The translations under genes were made by a program, and so were the position numbers. From Candidatus Bathyarchaeia archaeon (lineage in GTDB: Archaea; Thermoproteota; Bathyarchaeia; Bathyarchaeales; DTEX01), in assembly GCA_038882715.1 (NCBI GenBank), contig JAVZNR010000006.1, forward strand, positions 59,406-123,405: 64,000 bases of DNA, given 5' to 3'. A model generated the notes under the pieces. It ran no database searches. It was given only the letters and a program-made list of their open reading frames with translations, and was not told where the DNA came from. Of this stretch, positions 19,701 to 28,590 are shown piece by piece (within the stretch, counting starts at the first letter, position 1; every line of letters begins with the position of its first letter).

Positions 19701-21426
19701 TAACTCCTTGAACAACAGTGCTTCTTAATGTTCCTACACCCGCCACCGGCCTAAAGCCAGCTGCAACTATAGTGCCAGCTGGGCTCGTGGTTCCGCTGAC
19801 CGATATGAAGAAGACAGCGTCTTTATGGGAGAATGGATCGAACCAGTCGGTTGTCTTATTGTATTGCGCTAGCTGAAGGGTCACCGTGACCAGACCCCAG
19901 TCGCTGGCTAATCTTGAGGGGGCGAGAAAGTAATCTATAGCCATGTTAATGGAGTAATAGAGTATCGGCCATAGGAAAGTGACCTGATTACGAAGATTCT
20001 CGTAGCTTATTTTGTCGAAGGTGTCTAGTGGTGTCAGCTGACGGATCCTGAAGGCGTTTGTTGTAACAAAGCCTAGTCCTCCGCCATAACATGCTTCAAC
20101 GAAGACTTCAGCCTCAAAACATCTTAGAAAAGGCTCAAATGGGGGAGAACCCCTTATCCAAGACGGGTAAGACCATAAGACGCCGTCTATTAAATGAATC
20201 TCCCTATTCAATTCGTTTTCTAGGGCGGGCAACCATTCGTTGAAGATTCTTTTTATCCATTTATCGTATCTAGACAAAAACGTTGAGGGGTAATTGTAGC
20301 CGTAGGTGCTGCCTGAAGCGTAAACTGCTACAAAGTCGCTGTCGCTGGCTAAATCGAGGCTGATCATCATTTTTATTCTGCTTCCAAGATCATTAAAATG
20401 ACCCTCTACAAATTCTCTGGCCCCCGCTAAAGACTGGTAGTGCCCCGCGAACGCAACGAGCCAAACGGTTCTTTTAGGCGGGTTCTCCTTAAGGAGCCTT
20501 GAAACCTCTAGTAGGAAAGCGATCCCAAGAGAGTCTGTTGCGCCGGGTGAAACCTGCGGGACAATAGACCATGAATCGTAGTATGCGCTTATTATCGCAA
20601 CTTCGTTTTTAAGGGCTGGGTCGGTTCCCTCAACTATAGCTATAATATTTTCTACGTTCCTCTGTTCCCAAACCATCTTTGAGTTAACCCATATTCTGAG
20701 TTCGCCGTGCTTTGAGATCAAATCTCTAAGTAGCGAGGAGTCTCTCCCCCTAATATACAGTCTTGGGAAATTCACAGGCACGCTGAAAGACTTTTGTAAT
20801 GCTTCAACACAGGAAGTGTCTTCCGGCTCTAAGAAAATTACACCTTTTGCTCCGAATAGCGCTGCGTTCTTCCAATACCATCTATTATTAAAATCCATTA
20901 GAACGAATTTTCCCGCGGGATTAACACCGTTAAAGGCTTCTGGAACCCCCATACTAACGTAGATTAATTTATCGCCTTCCTCAGGGCTTTTGTAAGGCGA
21001 CGGGTTAACATGGTTCGGCCATAAAGGATAAGCTTCCATCTCAATCAGCGAGCCCTCAGGCGTCTGAACAATTATCGATGAGCCCTCAGACACAGGAACC
21101 GTTACGCTAAAGGGTTCTGTAAAAGTTTCATAGCCCAGTGAAGACCAATAATTCCTTATATACTCGGCGGCCTTGTAGAAGCCTTCATACCCGGACACTC
21201 TAGATCCTAATCTGGAGAGAACCCCTACGTGAGTTAAAATGTTTTCAAGATTTATTTGGCCTAGAAGCTCTAGGCTCACCGGGTTAGACCTAGAGCTATC
21301 GAGAAATCTTACGCATGTAGCATAAGTAGGTAAAAGAGAAAGCGCTAACGTTAAGAAAACGGCGATTATTGTAGGAAAAAAACATTTTTTAAAGTGCATG
21401 CTGCAAGCACTATTTGCTTTTTTCAC
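16723..21426 (-). CDS. Giant M28B-like/PA ectodomain fused to FtsX/MacB-type permease (cassette 1)
   Basis: 1567 residues. A signal anchor is followed by a transferrin-receptor/PSMA-like region: helical start (LGSRVSGYEGFYKAAEYI), a PA-like insert (about 110-250), then the M28 core with AYYDSWS (281-287) and PGATDSLG (294-301). The usual Glu-Glu is replaced by GHYQ (His329-Tyr330), and the final ligand His by Leu464 in QLTPLDTFDK. Beta-rich and membrane segments (about 860-960) follow. The FtsX/MacB part has the segment MLSSVYERVREIATLSTIGLS and three further helices. A cytosolic tail of about 200 residues contains RKQFLLWRALSPEKKSEYI. No LolD-like ATPase is nearby. M1 is GTG overlapping the upstream stop by 17 bases; ATG 21399 is an alternative start. 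Confidence 0.8.
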   Translation of the reverse strand: MKKANSACSMHFKKCFFPTIIAVFLTLALSLLPTYATCVRFLDSSRSNPVSLELLGQINLENILTHVGVLSRLGSRVSGYEGFYKAAEYIRNYWSSLGYETFTEPFSVTVPVSEGSSIIVQTPEGSLIEMEAYPLWPNHVNPSPYKSPEEGDKLIYVSMGVPEAFNGVNPAGKFVLMDFNNRWYWKNAALFGAKGVIFLEPEDTSCVEALQKSFSVPVNFPRLYIRGRDSSLLRDLISKHGELRIWVNSKMVWEQRNVENIIAIVEGTDPALKNEVAIISAYYDSWSIVPQVSPGATDSLGIAFLLEVSRLLKENPPKRTVWLVAFAGHYQSLAGAREFVEGHFNDLGSRIKMMISLDLASDSDFVAVYASGSTYGYNYPSTFLSRYDKWIKRIFNEWLPALENELNREIHLIDGVLWSYPSWIRGSPPFEPFLRCFEAEVFVEACYGGGLGFVTTNAFRIRQLTPLDTFDKISYENLRNQVTFLWPILYYSINMAIDYFLAPSRLASDWGLVTVTLQLAQYNKTTDWFDPFSHKDAVFFISVSGTTSPAGTIVAAGFRPVAGVGTLRSTVVQGVMAGLFAAPPIASPGQVAQAGLLGTPLGFTFIVKPDSEGKVVLKGIKPYTGIDVQAYIINPETGKILYATDTGPFGTGKVKYGGLFGQASALAAPAITPTAAGLGYLAQSGEIARAFSVYITHGFRYVPVFECASIAILGLLDVSNIQDPSALSVEVYNFISHSWHVWRDTLAPWPEAMVFVKPDTLSEIIVRSQSGILAVLNNASENYPEGRGYRARHGETVILTLFDASRDMFYLAHGRAGLLMSKMSANPRLFLYLDKMYEFKKLAEEALRSGNRGEFYSYSIACWQYALEAYGSSFVLIYDTVNTASFFFFLSVMFVILLSRLITRRWVGIKGTLIVFALFLVVNLALAAVHPGYVISTNVWMVIIGLSIILFSFLLLYVVVNEFNSTIKSISESILGLHRTDIERGSLIFASLSMGLENLKKRPLRSSLALATVIITVCAMTLFTTMGVMVYMYSASLGSPPYTGILIKRSFPDVMERPISEIYLLGIRNIVSKGVYNVQVNPRAWIYPPGQKMLIAWNPKYSTIRGILAISGEEMERLSAALLPGGIPSIPNATTTMLVGREVANALSKDLNVEIKPGTQIRLYGIPLTVTGILDDEMGYAILSKDLDQSAVTPPDPTVAALARTPTFLSLSNLIIIPFELAKEYFNAQPNVISLVISSSSLKEDDLWKTSLEMSLILHFDVFYGFENNDSSRKVGGRDIYSLGGVENMIVPLLLSSFTLLSVMLSSVYERVREIATLSTIGLSPRHIGAIFIMESVVLAFMGSFLGYIIGAGTTYIIWNLGLYPEGLLPNVSSGVLIIVIGIIILATVLSSIYPVMKASRLATPSLLRKWRIESRPVGNQWSVSFPFNATLEENIGVLAFLSEFLETSSSERTGLFMLLKPIELVDKDERKILVTRLQLSPFDAGIIQDIGIVSRKVAPDRYSFEVHIERVSGVEGLWIASNRALFNELRKQFLLWRALSPEKKSEYIKRGLKRWGEIGFEGERRD

Positions 21427-22870
21427 GTGGAGATCCTCCGGGTCTTCCTCTAATCTTAAGGTAATATGTGGCTGTAAACGCTATTACGACCAGAACGACT
21501 GCCACAACAATATAATATAGCGATGGAACGCCGGCTTCACTAACCTCATAGGGCGGCTTAAACTGCACAGTCTCCTTAAAGTTTACTGTTTCAACCGCCG
21601 GAATTATTACGCCAAAACCTGAGATAGCCTGAAACTCAGGGTAGCTAGGCCAATGCGTTATCTGTATTAAAATGTTTTTCGTTGTTTTAATTTCATGTAG
21701 TCCGTTTGTTAGAGCGATAAAGTCGTCTTCGTTAAGCTCTATTGGAGCCCCGTTAACGGTAACTATTGTGCCGTCTTCGCTAGCAAATATGAAAGATGTT
21801 TGAGAAGTGGAGACTGGAACATAAACATACACTGTTTCGCCGGGCCCTACGCCCACGTAGGTGAAGCCTGCTCCGTAAGCCCATCCGCCCCCACCAGCTC
21901 CGCCTCCCCTCAGCCCATGATGAACATATATAACTGAGATCGGCTCATCGCTTTCAATAAAGATTTCCTCCGCAGGCGGCTTCACAGTCACATTTTTGCC
22001 AGCCGGAACCGTAAATTCATCTATTTTTCTCGCAGCCATAACATCGTAGATCTTTACACGAGCATCTTTTTCATGGGCTATTATCTGGAAGCCGTACGCG
22101 ACAGTCGGATCCCATGAGGTGGTACTACTCGTGTAGAATGCTTTTCCAGTGAAAGTGCCTTCCACTGAGGGAATATATCCCCACCCGGATTGCACCATAA
22201 TGTTTCCTGTTGAAACAACCCTATACGCCTTGAAAGATTTGAGGGTTAAACTTTTGTATTGATTTGCTTTCAAGGTAAGTTTAGAGGTTTCCCGCCCCTC
22301 CTCGTATATCGTGACTTCCGAGTCTTCTAGGGCCAGTATTCTGTATGGTATATCCATTAGCCCCTGAGAAGCAACAAATATAAACTCTTTACCTACATAG
22401 CCTCCATCAGTGGCCGGGTAAAAGGAGGCTGGTATGGGGCCCCTATCCATGTCTGGACTAACGTCTCTACCTCCAATACTCCCGCCCAGAAGCTCAACGG
22501 TCACCATCTTATTTGTTTGAACTTTAAAGAACGTGCCATTTGGAAGCGTAACAAATATTTTCTCCATCTTATTAATGGTTTTATGCTCAACCAGCCGCAT
22601 CTCGGGGAGAAGAAATACTTTTACCTCAGTGTTATCCTGATGGGCTACTATGCTTAGAAGAGCTGACCTCGCCACTGTATATGGGTCTATGACGAATTCT
22701 TCGCCTACGGGTGTGCCATGACCGAGCTGTTTTGGTTCCGCATACCAGATTCTAGATGGAACATAGCCATAATAAGTGTATTTTTCCTGCTGGCATAAAA
22801 CAATCCAAGCATTTAAGGCGAACAGCAGAGAAATTGACAATAAGATGAGAAAAACATTTCTTCTCATCAT
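21410..22870 (-). CDS. Membrane-anchored surface protein, IgGFc-binding-like repeats (paralog 4)
   Basis: 486 residues with a signal peptide (FLILLSISLLFALNAWIVL), YYGYVPSRIWYAEP, and beta units with FFKVQTNKMVTVELLGG. These lead to DGGYVGKEFIFVASQG and PSVEGTFTGKAFY, then FASEDGTIVTVNG. A C-terminal helix is followed by a long basic tail (KIRGRPGG...REKSK). It is the closest relative of paralog 3. The gene lies between a B-type OPT-like gene and the M28-FtsX fusion of cassette 1 and overlaps the fusion's GTG start by 17 bases. A Gly-rich GGGAGGGGW loop is unique to this copy. A ligand-binding role for the transporter/permease pair is inferred from position only. Confidence 0.75.
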   Translation of the reverse strand: MMRRNVFLILLSISLLFALNAWIVLCQQEKYTYYGYVPSRIWYAEPKQLGHGTPVGEEFVIDPYTVARSALLSIVAHQDNTEVKVFLLPEMRLVEHKTINKMEKIFVTLPNGTFFKVQTNKMVTVELLGGSIGGRDVSPDMDRGPIPASFYPATDGGYVGKEFIFVASQGLMDIPYRILALEDSEVTIYEEGRETSKLTLKANQYKSLTLKSFKAYRVVSTGNIMVQSGWGYIPSVEGTFTGKAFYTSSTTSWDPTVAYGFQIIAHEKDARVKIYDVMAARKIDEFTVPAGKNVTVKPPAEEIFIESDEPISVIYVHHGLRGGGAGGGGWAYGAGFTYVGVGPGETVYVYVPVSTSQTSFIFASEDGTIVTVNGAPIELNEDDFIALTNGLHEIKTTKNILIQITHWPSYPEFQAISGFGVIIPAVETVNFKETVQFKPPYEVSEAGVPSLYYIVVAVVLVVIAFTATYYLKIRGRPGGSPREKSK

Positions 22871-23078
22871 TAAATTTTTTCACCTTAACTTACTTCTTCT
22901 AGTACCTAAGATATGGCTCATTCTTATAAGCCTTTCGGGAAAAGAAAAAGCAGATTTCATAGAGCTTCTTCTAAAAGGAAAACCCTTTTTTACAAGGCTT
23001 TTTTCTTTTAAGGCTTCATTTAAGAAAAAATTGCATATCAAGTGGGGTTAAATTTAAAAAATAGAGGGTGGGATAGGT

Positions 23079-25049
23079 TTAGGCGGGTACAAAGAACTTT
23101 ATTAGTCCGGCTACGGCTCCTAGGAACATTAGCACCCAGTATCCGACGAGCACGCCTACCGCTATTGGTGTAACTACCTCGTCGTTGAGCTTTGTGCCCC
23201 CGATCCTCATAACTATGGATTTAACTATCCATGCGAAAAGCGATGGAAACAGCCAAGCTGAGCCCCCTCCATTTATGGATAGAGCGACGCCGGCTGGATC
23301 TAAGGGCCACCAAACGTATCGGAAGTTTAGGAAGCTAAGCACCATTGTGAGAATTATGCCCACGATTATGTAAGGCCATACAGGCTCTGCTGCGGGCATC
23401 CCGCTTCCCAGCTGATTCACATCTGCGTGAACCCAGATCCACCATGCGTCATACATCTGCATTGGGGTATTTGCTGTGCCAAATGTGTAGTCAAACCATA
23501 TGGCTGTCGGGAAACCTATAACCGCTGAGATTATACCTGCAACTAAAATGACCTTTGTTATATCCCTCGGATGGGTTCCAGTATCATATCCGACTTTATA
23601 GGCCATTGGAATCGCGAAGGCCATGCCGAACTGAGTGTTGTTTTCGCCCATCAGCTCCCCAGTGAACCTATTGGCGAGCATCATGGTTGTAGTATACTCG
23701 GTTGTAACCCCTTCAATCGTCATTCCAGGGTAGAAAACGTATTTTACGAAGGATGGGTAGTGTGTCCAGTCGAAAGGCGCCATCCACGCTGTTCCCGCAG
23801 TACCGCAGAAGCCGTACACCCTTATTGAGGATAGGAAGAGCAGCCACATCGTGAAAACAATTAGTACCGCGCCTATAGGATTCGCTCCGGCCACTGAAAG
23901 CATGCCGATGAGGGCTATCGTGGAAACCAGAATCATTATCCATCCTATACTGTATGGGATGGCTTTTCTTTCCTCATCAGGAGGCTTCTTGAAGAGACTC
24001 TTCATATATGATGTGTTCAAGGCAAACCACATTAACAGTAGACCTATGAATGAGCCGAGCCATATCCCGTTCCATTTGAATGGTGGCTCATTTACTAGGA
24101 ATCCTGGTCTCCAACCGGTCTCCTGAATCCCTGCATAGTAGCCCATATACCAAGCTATTTGGCTCGGAATGAGGACGCCAACCAAATTAAAGAACCAAAC
24201 TGAGAAGAGGATTTTCAGCGGAAATAGGTAGAATAGAGCATATATCATTGGGTTTACCGCTAGGAAGGACCATACTGGAATAATTCTTGTTGCGGGTACG
24301 CCTGCAAGGTTCATGACGCCAAACCACCAGGTAAGATATGGTGGAGAAGCCCATCCCCACAGGTCTGGAATCCATGGGAACAATGCGTGCAAGATCACAG
24401 GTATTATCACTACGGCACCTATAATGAAACCTATTAGGAAGAATTTTAGCCTTCTATCAGCCGTGGTTGACGCGAACGTTATCTGCATTGTTCCAGTTAT
24501 AGCGAATGGAAACGGTAGTTTTTCCACCTCAATCCATCTTTCCTGTAGCAAAGCCATCCAACCAGTCCAGAAAATCAGCCAGAAGATCGCGTATAAGGTC
24601 CACCAGGCTACGAAGGGTGACCAAGCGTCCCATGGAACCGCTGCGCCGCCGGTTTGAAGCGGGACGACTAGGGCGGGATCCGTTGGACCGAAAACCCAAG
24701 ACTTAGCAATCGAACTTGTGTATGGCTCATTAGTAACTAGCCGCGTGGTGGCTGCATTATGCAGTATTCCGTAGGGAACCATGCTCCAGCAGAAGGCTAG
24801 AGATAACGATGAGGTTGCATAAAGTAGAGCTAGTATCTGCGGGCTAAAAACCCTTCCAGATATTTTGGATATTAGCAGCGTGATGAAGAGGACAACAATC
24901 GGTCCAGTCGCTGTCCCGAAGAGTATAGACCAGCACCAGGTTGGCGCGAATGGGGCGGACAAGACACCAATGAAGCTCATGAAGACTGCGAAGATAATTA
25001 TCATCGCCCAGGTTTTTCCTTTTAAAACGCTTTTCACTTCAACGCTCAT
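23079..25049 (-). CDS. OPT-like polytopic membrane transporter, B-type (cassette 1)
   Basis: 656 residues with many hydrophobic helices. The OPT-type cytosolic motif WIEVEKLPFPFAITGT has LPFP at 178-181. B-type proteins in this window share a C-terminal segment of the form (R/K)-(I/V)-GGTKL...V-x-P-(I/V)-x-x-G, here MRIGGTKLNDEVVTPIAVGV, and Trp/Pro-rich extracellular loops. They may fall in the DUF6784/DUF6785 group of OPT relatives; this is recalled and not verified. It is the first gene of cassette 1 and is preceded by a TATA-like TTTAAATAT about 40 bases upstream of the ATG, so a promoter is likely here. A 208-base gap follows before paralog 4. Substrate unknown. Confidence 0.72.
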   Translation of the reverse strand: MSVEVKSVLKGKTWAMIIIFAVFMSFIGVLSAPFAPTWCWSILFGTATGPIVVLFITLLISKISGRVFSPQILALLYATSSLSLAFCWSMVPYGILHNAATTRLVTNEPYTSSIAKSWVFGPTDPALVVPLQTGGAAVPWDAWSPFVAWWTLYAIFWLIFWTGWMALLQERWIEVEKLPFPFAITGTMQITFASTTADRRLKFFLIGFIIGAVVIIPVILHALFPWIPDLWGWASPPYLTWWFGVMNLAGVPATRIIPVWSFLAVNPMIYALFYLFPLKILFSVWFFNLVGVLIPSQIAWYMGYYAGIQETGWRPGFLVNEPPFKWNGIWLGSFIGLLLMWFALNTSYMKSLFKKPPDEERKAIPYSIGWIMILVSTIALIGMLSVAGANPIGAVLIVFTMWLLFLSSIRVYGFCGTAGTAWMAPFDWTHYPSFVKYVFYPGMTIEGVTTEYTTTMMLANRFTGELMGENNTQFGMAFAIPMAYKVGYDTGTHPRDITKVILVAGIISAVIGFPTAIWFDYTFGTANTPMQMYDAWWIWVHADVNQLGSGMPAAEPVWPYIIVGIILTMVLSFLNFRYVWWPLDPAGVALSINGGGSAWLFPSLFAWIVKSIVMRIGGTKLNDEVVTPIAVGVLVGYWVLMFLGAVAGLIKFFVPA

Positions 25050-25086
25050 TATATTTTAGCCCCCAATAAATTCATTTCAGGAAACC

Positions 25087-25095
25087 ATATTTAAA
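25087..25095 (-). promoter_or_regulatory. TATA-like box upstream of the cassette 1 B-type OPT gene
   Basis: TTTAAATAT on the minus strand lies 38-46 bases before the ATG at 25049. The gene also has GGGGGCT before its start. Spacing fits an archaeal box A with a short untranslated leader. Confidence 0.45.
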
Positions 25096-25154
25096 GCTTA
25101 CTTGCTAAAAGCTTAATTTTTATCGCCGCTTTAAGATGACTGGTTGGAAGGAGA

Positions 25155-26546
25155 TTAATTAGCTGCCTTGCTTACGCGTCTTCTCAATAGAACTACTAGA
25201 ACTGAGGCCACTAAGACGGCGGCTACTCCAATCATAATATAGTTTAACCATGGAGTTTCCTTCTCTATTGGCGGAATTTCTAAATCGGGATAATCTATCT
25301 CTAGGGTCTTAGAGGATGGCAGGCAGGCTCCATAGGAGGATAATGGGGGACCGGAGCCGTAGTCAGTCATTATAATTATGACCGGTTTATTGGAGCCGAT
25401 TTTATGAAGCCCGACGGGCAACATGAGGTATTCGTCTGATTTCAGCAGATACTGGGCTTCGTCAACTTCCACAACGGTGCCATCGCTTTGCGAGAAAACG
25501 AAACTTTCCCCTGAAGGAACGTAAATATACGCGCTTTCCCCTCCTCTTAAGCCGCTGGCGATTAAGCCGCCGCCATTTGAGAAGACATTTAAGATAACTG
25601 GCTTATCGCTTTGAAAGAGTAGGTTCTGCTCAAAAAAGTACAGCGTCTTGTTTTCGCCAGATTTAATTCCCTCCTCCTTGATTCTAGCCTTCCCCTTCAG
25701 ATTGAAAACCCTTAATCTTGCATCTTCAGCCGAAGTTAACGTGAATTTAATGTCAGGTAAAACGCCGCCTGCTTGCCACCCTGGATGTATTCCTCTAGCG
25801 AAGAAATGCTTGCCTAAATATCCGCCTTCTAGGGCGGGTACACCGTAAGATTTCCAGATGGTCATCCAGCCTACCGGGGCTATCTCAGAGAATGATTGAA
25901 GCATTATGCGTCCTGTGGAGACTATTCTGCAGATTTGGAAACGCGGCAACCATACATTTCTGAACTCATACACGTTTAACTCTATTCGCTCCATCTCTCC
26001 CGTCGAGTTGAATATTGATATCTCGGCTTTCTCTAGAGCGTATATTGTGTATACTCGGCTTCCTCCCTCGTCATGGAACGTTGGGAGAATAAATTCACGC
26101 CCAATAAAACCGCCTTCTACGCTGGTGTAGAAAGTAGTTATTGAGGAGTTGCCGCCAATAATATTCTTTCCGCCAGCTATTATAACCGTTATAGGCTGGT
26201 TGGAAGTTATTTTAAACATTGAGCCTTCATTAACCCTTATGGATTTATACTCCATTTTATTGATGGCGAATTCATCTATTGGCTCAAGCTCCGGTATAGC
26301 GTAAACCCTAACTACAGTATCCTCATGGTTACCAACAATATGGAGGAAAGATGTAGCCTTATCTGTTTCTCGTGGAACATACCCGTAGTATATGAAGGCT
26401 TCGCTTTCACTCATCGAAGTATGGGAAGATATATTAGATTTAAGGGCGGCAACTATATAACATTCGCTTAGTGGTGAGAACGCTATTATCCCAAGACCGA
26501 TAATTACAATAACCTGAATGAATAACCTTGTCCTCCAGAAACTCAT
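25155..26546 (-). CDS. Membrane-anchored surface protein, IgGFc-binding-like repeats (paralog 5)
   Basis: About 463 residues from the preferred ATG at 26546: a signal peptide (LFIQVIVIIGLGIIAF), then IYYGYVPRETDKATSFLHIVGNHEDTVVRVYAIPE and beta units with MFKITSNQPITVIIAGG. EGGFIGREFILPT and LEGGYLGKHFFAR follow, then FSQSDGTVVEVDEAQ and a C-terminal helix with RRRVSKAAN. The longer frame from 26603 would add 19 charged residues before the signal peptide, which is unlikely. GTGAG lies six bases upstream of the chosen ATG. It is the most divergent paralog and lacks the PSRIW/Y region. It follows the cassette 2 A-type OPT gene with a gap of about 120 bases. Confidence 0.73.
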   Translation of the reverse strand: MSFWRTRLFIQVIVIIGLGIIAFSPLSECYIVAALKSNISSHTSMSESEAFIYYGYVPRETDKATSFLHIVGNHEDTVVRVYAIPELEPIDEFAINKMEYKSIRVNEGSMFKITSNQPITVIIAGGKNIIGGNSSITTFYTSVEGGFIGREFILPTFHDEGGSRVYTIYALEKAEISIFNSTGEMERIELNVYEFRNVWLPRFQICRIVSTGRIMLQSFSEIAPVGWMTIWKSYGVPALEGGYLGKHFFARGIHPGWQAGGVLPDIKFTLTSAEDARLRVFNLKGKARIKEEGIKSGENKTLYFFEQNLLFQSDKPVILNVFSNGGGLIASGLRGGESAYIYVPSGESFVFSQSDGTVVEVDEAQYLLKSDEYLMLPVGLHKIGSNKPVIIIMTDYGSGPPLSSYGACLPSSKTLEIDYPDLEIPPIEKETPWLNYIMIGVAAVLVASVLVVLLRRRVSKAAN

Positions 26547-26670
26547 TTCAATCTCACTCCCCAATCTTCTTCGCTCAGAAACTATATAATTGTCCGAAAC
26601 CAATATTAACGTTGCTCCTTCCCTCCTTTTCTATATTTCTTCCTTAAAAATACTGGTGTTGGTAGGGATT

Positions 26671-28554
26671 CTAGTAGGGCATTATCCACATGGATCGGCC
26701 TATTAGGCTTATTATTGCTCCCAGCGCAACCGCTACTGCTTCACCGCATAGGATCCCGCCGACAACAAGCATCCTGTTTTGCTGCCACCATTCGGCTCCT
26801 AGAAATCTTGGAAGCAAATATTTTCCCACTATTGCTCCAATGAACATGAGGATGGTGTAAGGGACAGCTGTGGCAGCGCCTAAATAGACCCCTAGGGGTG
26901 AGATGGGCAGATGAGCTATTTCAGCAGCCGCATAAATGGCCGCCCCAATCAGGAAGAAGATGGCTATGAATTCTGGGTTAAGAATCGTTATGCGTTTTGT
27001 TACCCAGAGACTTGTATACATTGCGCTAATAGGCCAGAAAACGGCCGTGTAAGGATAGTAAGTGGAAGGTATCTCCGTCATAACCCATAGCGATGAAGCG
27101 TATATGAAGCTTAACAGCAAAGCCAGCGGTATAGCGAACAGATAGGCTTTTATGAAGCTAGAGGGCCTCGTGCCAGTCAACTTCATTGTTTTCATCACAC
27201 CAGCCCAGGAAGCCGGCTGTAAGGTGAAGGTGTACCCGGCTACGTAAAATGGCGCGAACCAAATGTCGTATCCGGAGTAAGGCATGGCTATGAACACGCC
27301 CTCTCTAACATATGGAATGGTGATAAGAACACCGGTTTCACCTAGAGCTCTAGCGGTGACCAGCATCACTATAAATGACCAAGCGGGACCTAGAAGGATT
27401 AAAATCCAGATGAAGGGCATTAAATGTGGAAGCAGCGTAAGGGTCAGCGCTATTGTCCCAAACGATCCCACAAAGTATAGGGCCAATAGGATCCATAAGG
27501 GTATGTAGCCAGCGCGCTTAGCGGCATCTGAAAGCCTGCTGAGACTTCTTAGGGCTGAGATGAATAGTTTGGGTTTTAGAATTATTGGCATGATGGCGAT
27601 GGCTACGGATAAACCTATTAATGGGCTTACAAGGAAGTCAAATGTGTAGAATTGAAGCGCCATGCCTAAGCTCATACCGGGCATGTAGTTCCTGAAGATT
27701 CCATGCTGATAGAGGATTCTTCCACCTATAGTGTAAAATATTATGCCGCTAACAAACGCTGAAACCAAAACCTTGAAGGGCACGATGAAACCTATCGTAA
27801 TGTACATGAGGTCTGTTGCTATGCCGAGAAGCCCGCCAGCCGAGCCAGTGGACTCCATTATATAATTGAGGTCGACCCAAGGCGCCGGTATGGGCGCGAA
27901 CCCCGTGATTAAAGGAATAGTATACAGGATTATAGAGTATACTAAGCCTATCATTATCGAGTAGATGAAGGTTTTCATCCTATCCGGGCGTCGTTCCGCT
28001 AAGGCTATGATCGATTGCGCCTCAACATTAGATATGGGAAATGGCAGCTCCTCTACCTCAACAAAAAGCTGCGTAGCTATTAATCCAAGAGCCATATCCG
28101 CAATCAACCCCAGAGCAAAGCCTATGCCCAAGGTCCCCATTATCGGGAACCAGTCCGAATGGAACATTAATCTTTGAAAAATTGCTGGCGAATTTTCCGG
28201 AGGGGCCACAAACCAAGGTAGTTTATCCGCTATACCGAAAGCTTTCGTTACTGGGCTGGTTCTAAGATAAGCGTATTGTATGGGCCAGAGGAAATAAACA
28301 AGACCCGACGCTATCCCGCTAGCTGAAAATATTATTGCTATTTCCTGTCTGCTGAGGCGCCAGCCTAGCAGCACCCCTATCTGCGTGAAGAGAAGTATTA
28401 TTAGGTACTGTGTTGCGCTCGCTATGTTAACTCCAGAGTACAATTGGAGATATAATACTGCTGGCTGCATTATGATGGCGCCATAAAGGATGGCTAGCAT
28501 TGAGCGGGATGTGAAACCCTCTTTAAGCTCCGCTAACGTATTTCGGGCATCCAT
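26671..28554 (-). CDS. OPT-like polytopic membrane transporter, A-type (cassette 2)
   Basis: 627 residues, strongly hydrophobic. FVEVEELPFPISNVEAQ places LPFP at residues 170-173, the same position as in the other A-type copies. The N-terminus GFTSRSMLAILYGAIIMQPA and the C-terminus GRSMWIMPY match the A-type pattern. ATG at 28554 is chosen over the GTG just before it because AGGTGAT is then six bases away. It starts 36 bases after the end of the cassette 2 M28-FtsX gene and is presumably in the same operon. It is about the length of the cassette 1 A-type protein. The likely substrate class is peptides or conjugates. Confidence 0.72.
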   Translation of the reverse strand: MDARNTLAELKEGFTSRSMLAILYGAIIMQPAVLYLQLYSGVNIASATQYLIILLFTQIGVLLGWRLSRQEIAIIFSASGIASGLVYFLWPIQYAYLRTSPVTKAFGIADKLPWFVAPPENSPAIFQRLMFHSDWFPIMGTLGIGFALGLIADMALGLIATQLFVEVEELPFPISNVEAQSIIALAERRPDRMKTFIYSIMIGLVYSIILYTIPLITGFAPIPAPWVDLNYIMESTGSAGGLLGIATDLMYITIGFIVPFKVLVSAFVSGIIFYTIGGRILYQHGIFRNYMPGMSLGMALQFYTFDFLVSPLIGLSVAIAIMPIILKPKLFISALRSLSRLSDAAKRAGYIPLWILLALYFVGSFGTIALTLTLLPHLMPFIWILILLGPAWSFIVMLVTARALGETGVLITIPYVREGVFIAMPYSGYDIWFAPFYVAGYTFTLQPASWAGVMKTMKLTGTRPSSFIKAYLFAIPLALLLSFIYASSLWVMTEIPSTYYPYTAVFWPISAMYTSLWVTKRITILNPEFIAIFFLIGAAIYAAAEIAHLPISPLGVYLGAATAVPYTILMFIGAIVGKYLLPRFLGAEWWQQNRMLVVGGILCGEAVAVALGAIISLIGRSMWIMPY

Positions 28555-28590
28555 CACGATATCACCTGATTTTAGTTAGCGCCAAACAAT

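Noticed and set aside
22871..23078. A/T-rich spacer with several T-runs between the cassette 1 B-type OPT gene and surface paralog 4
   Set aside because: No paired repeats or conserved motif found; probably an ordinary leader or termination region.
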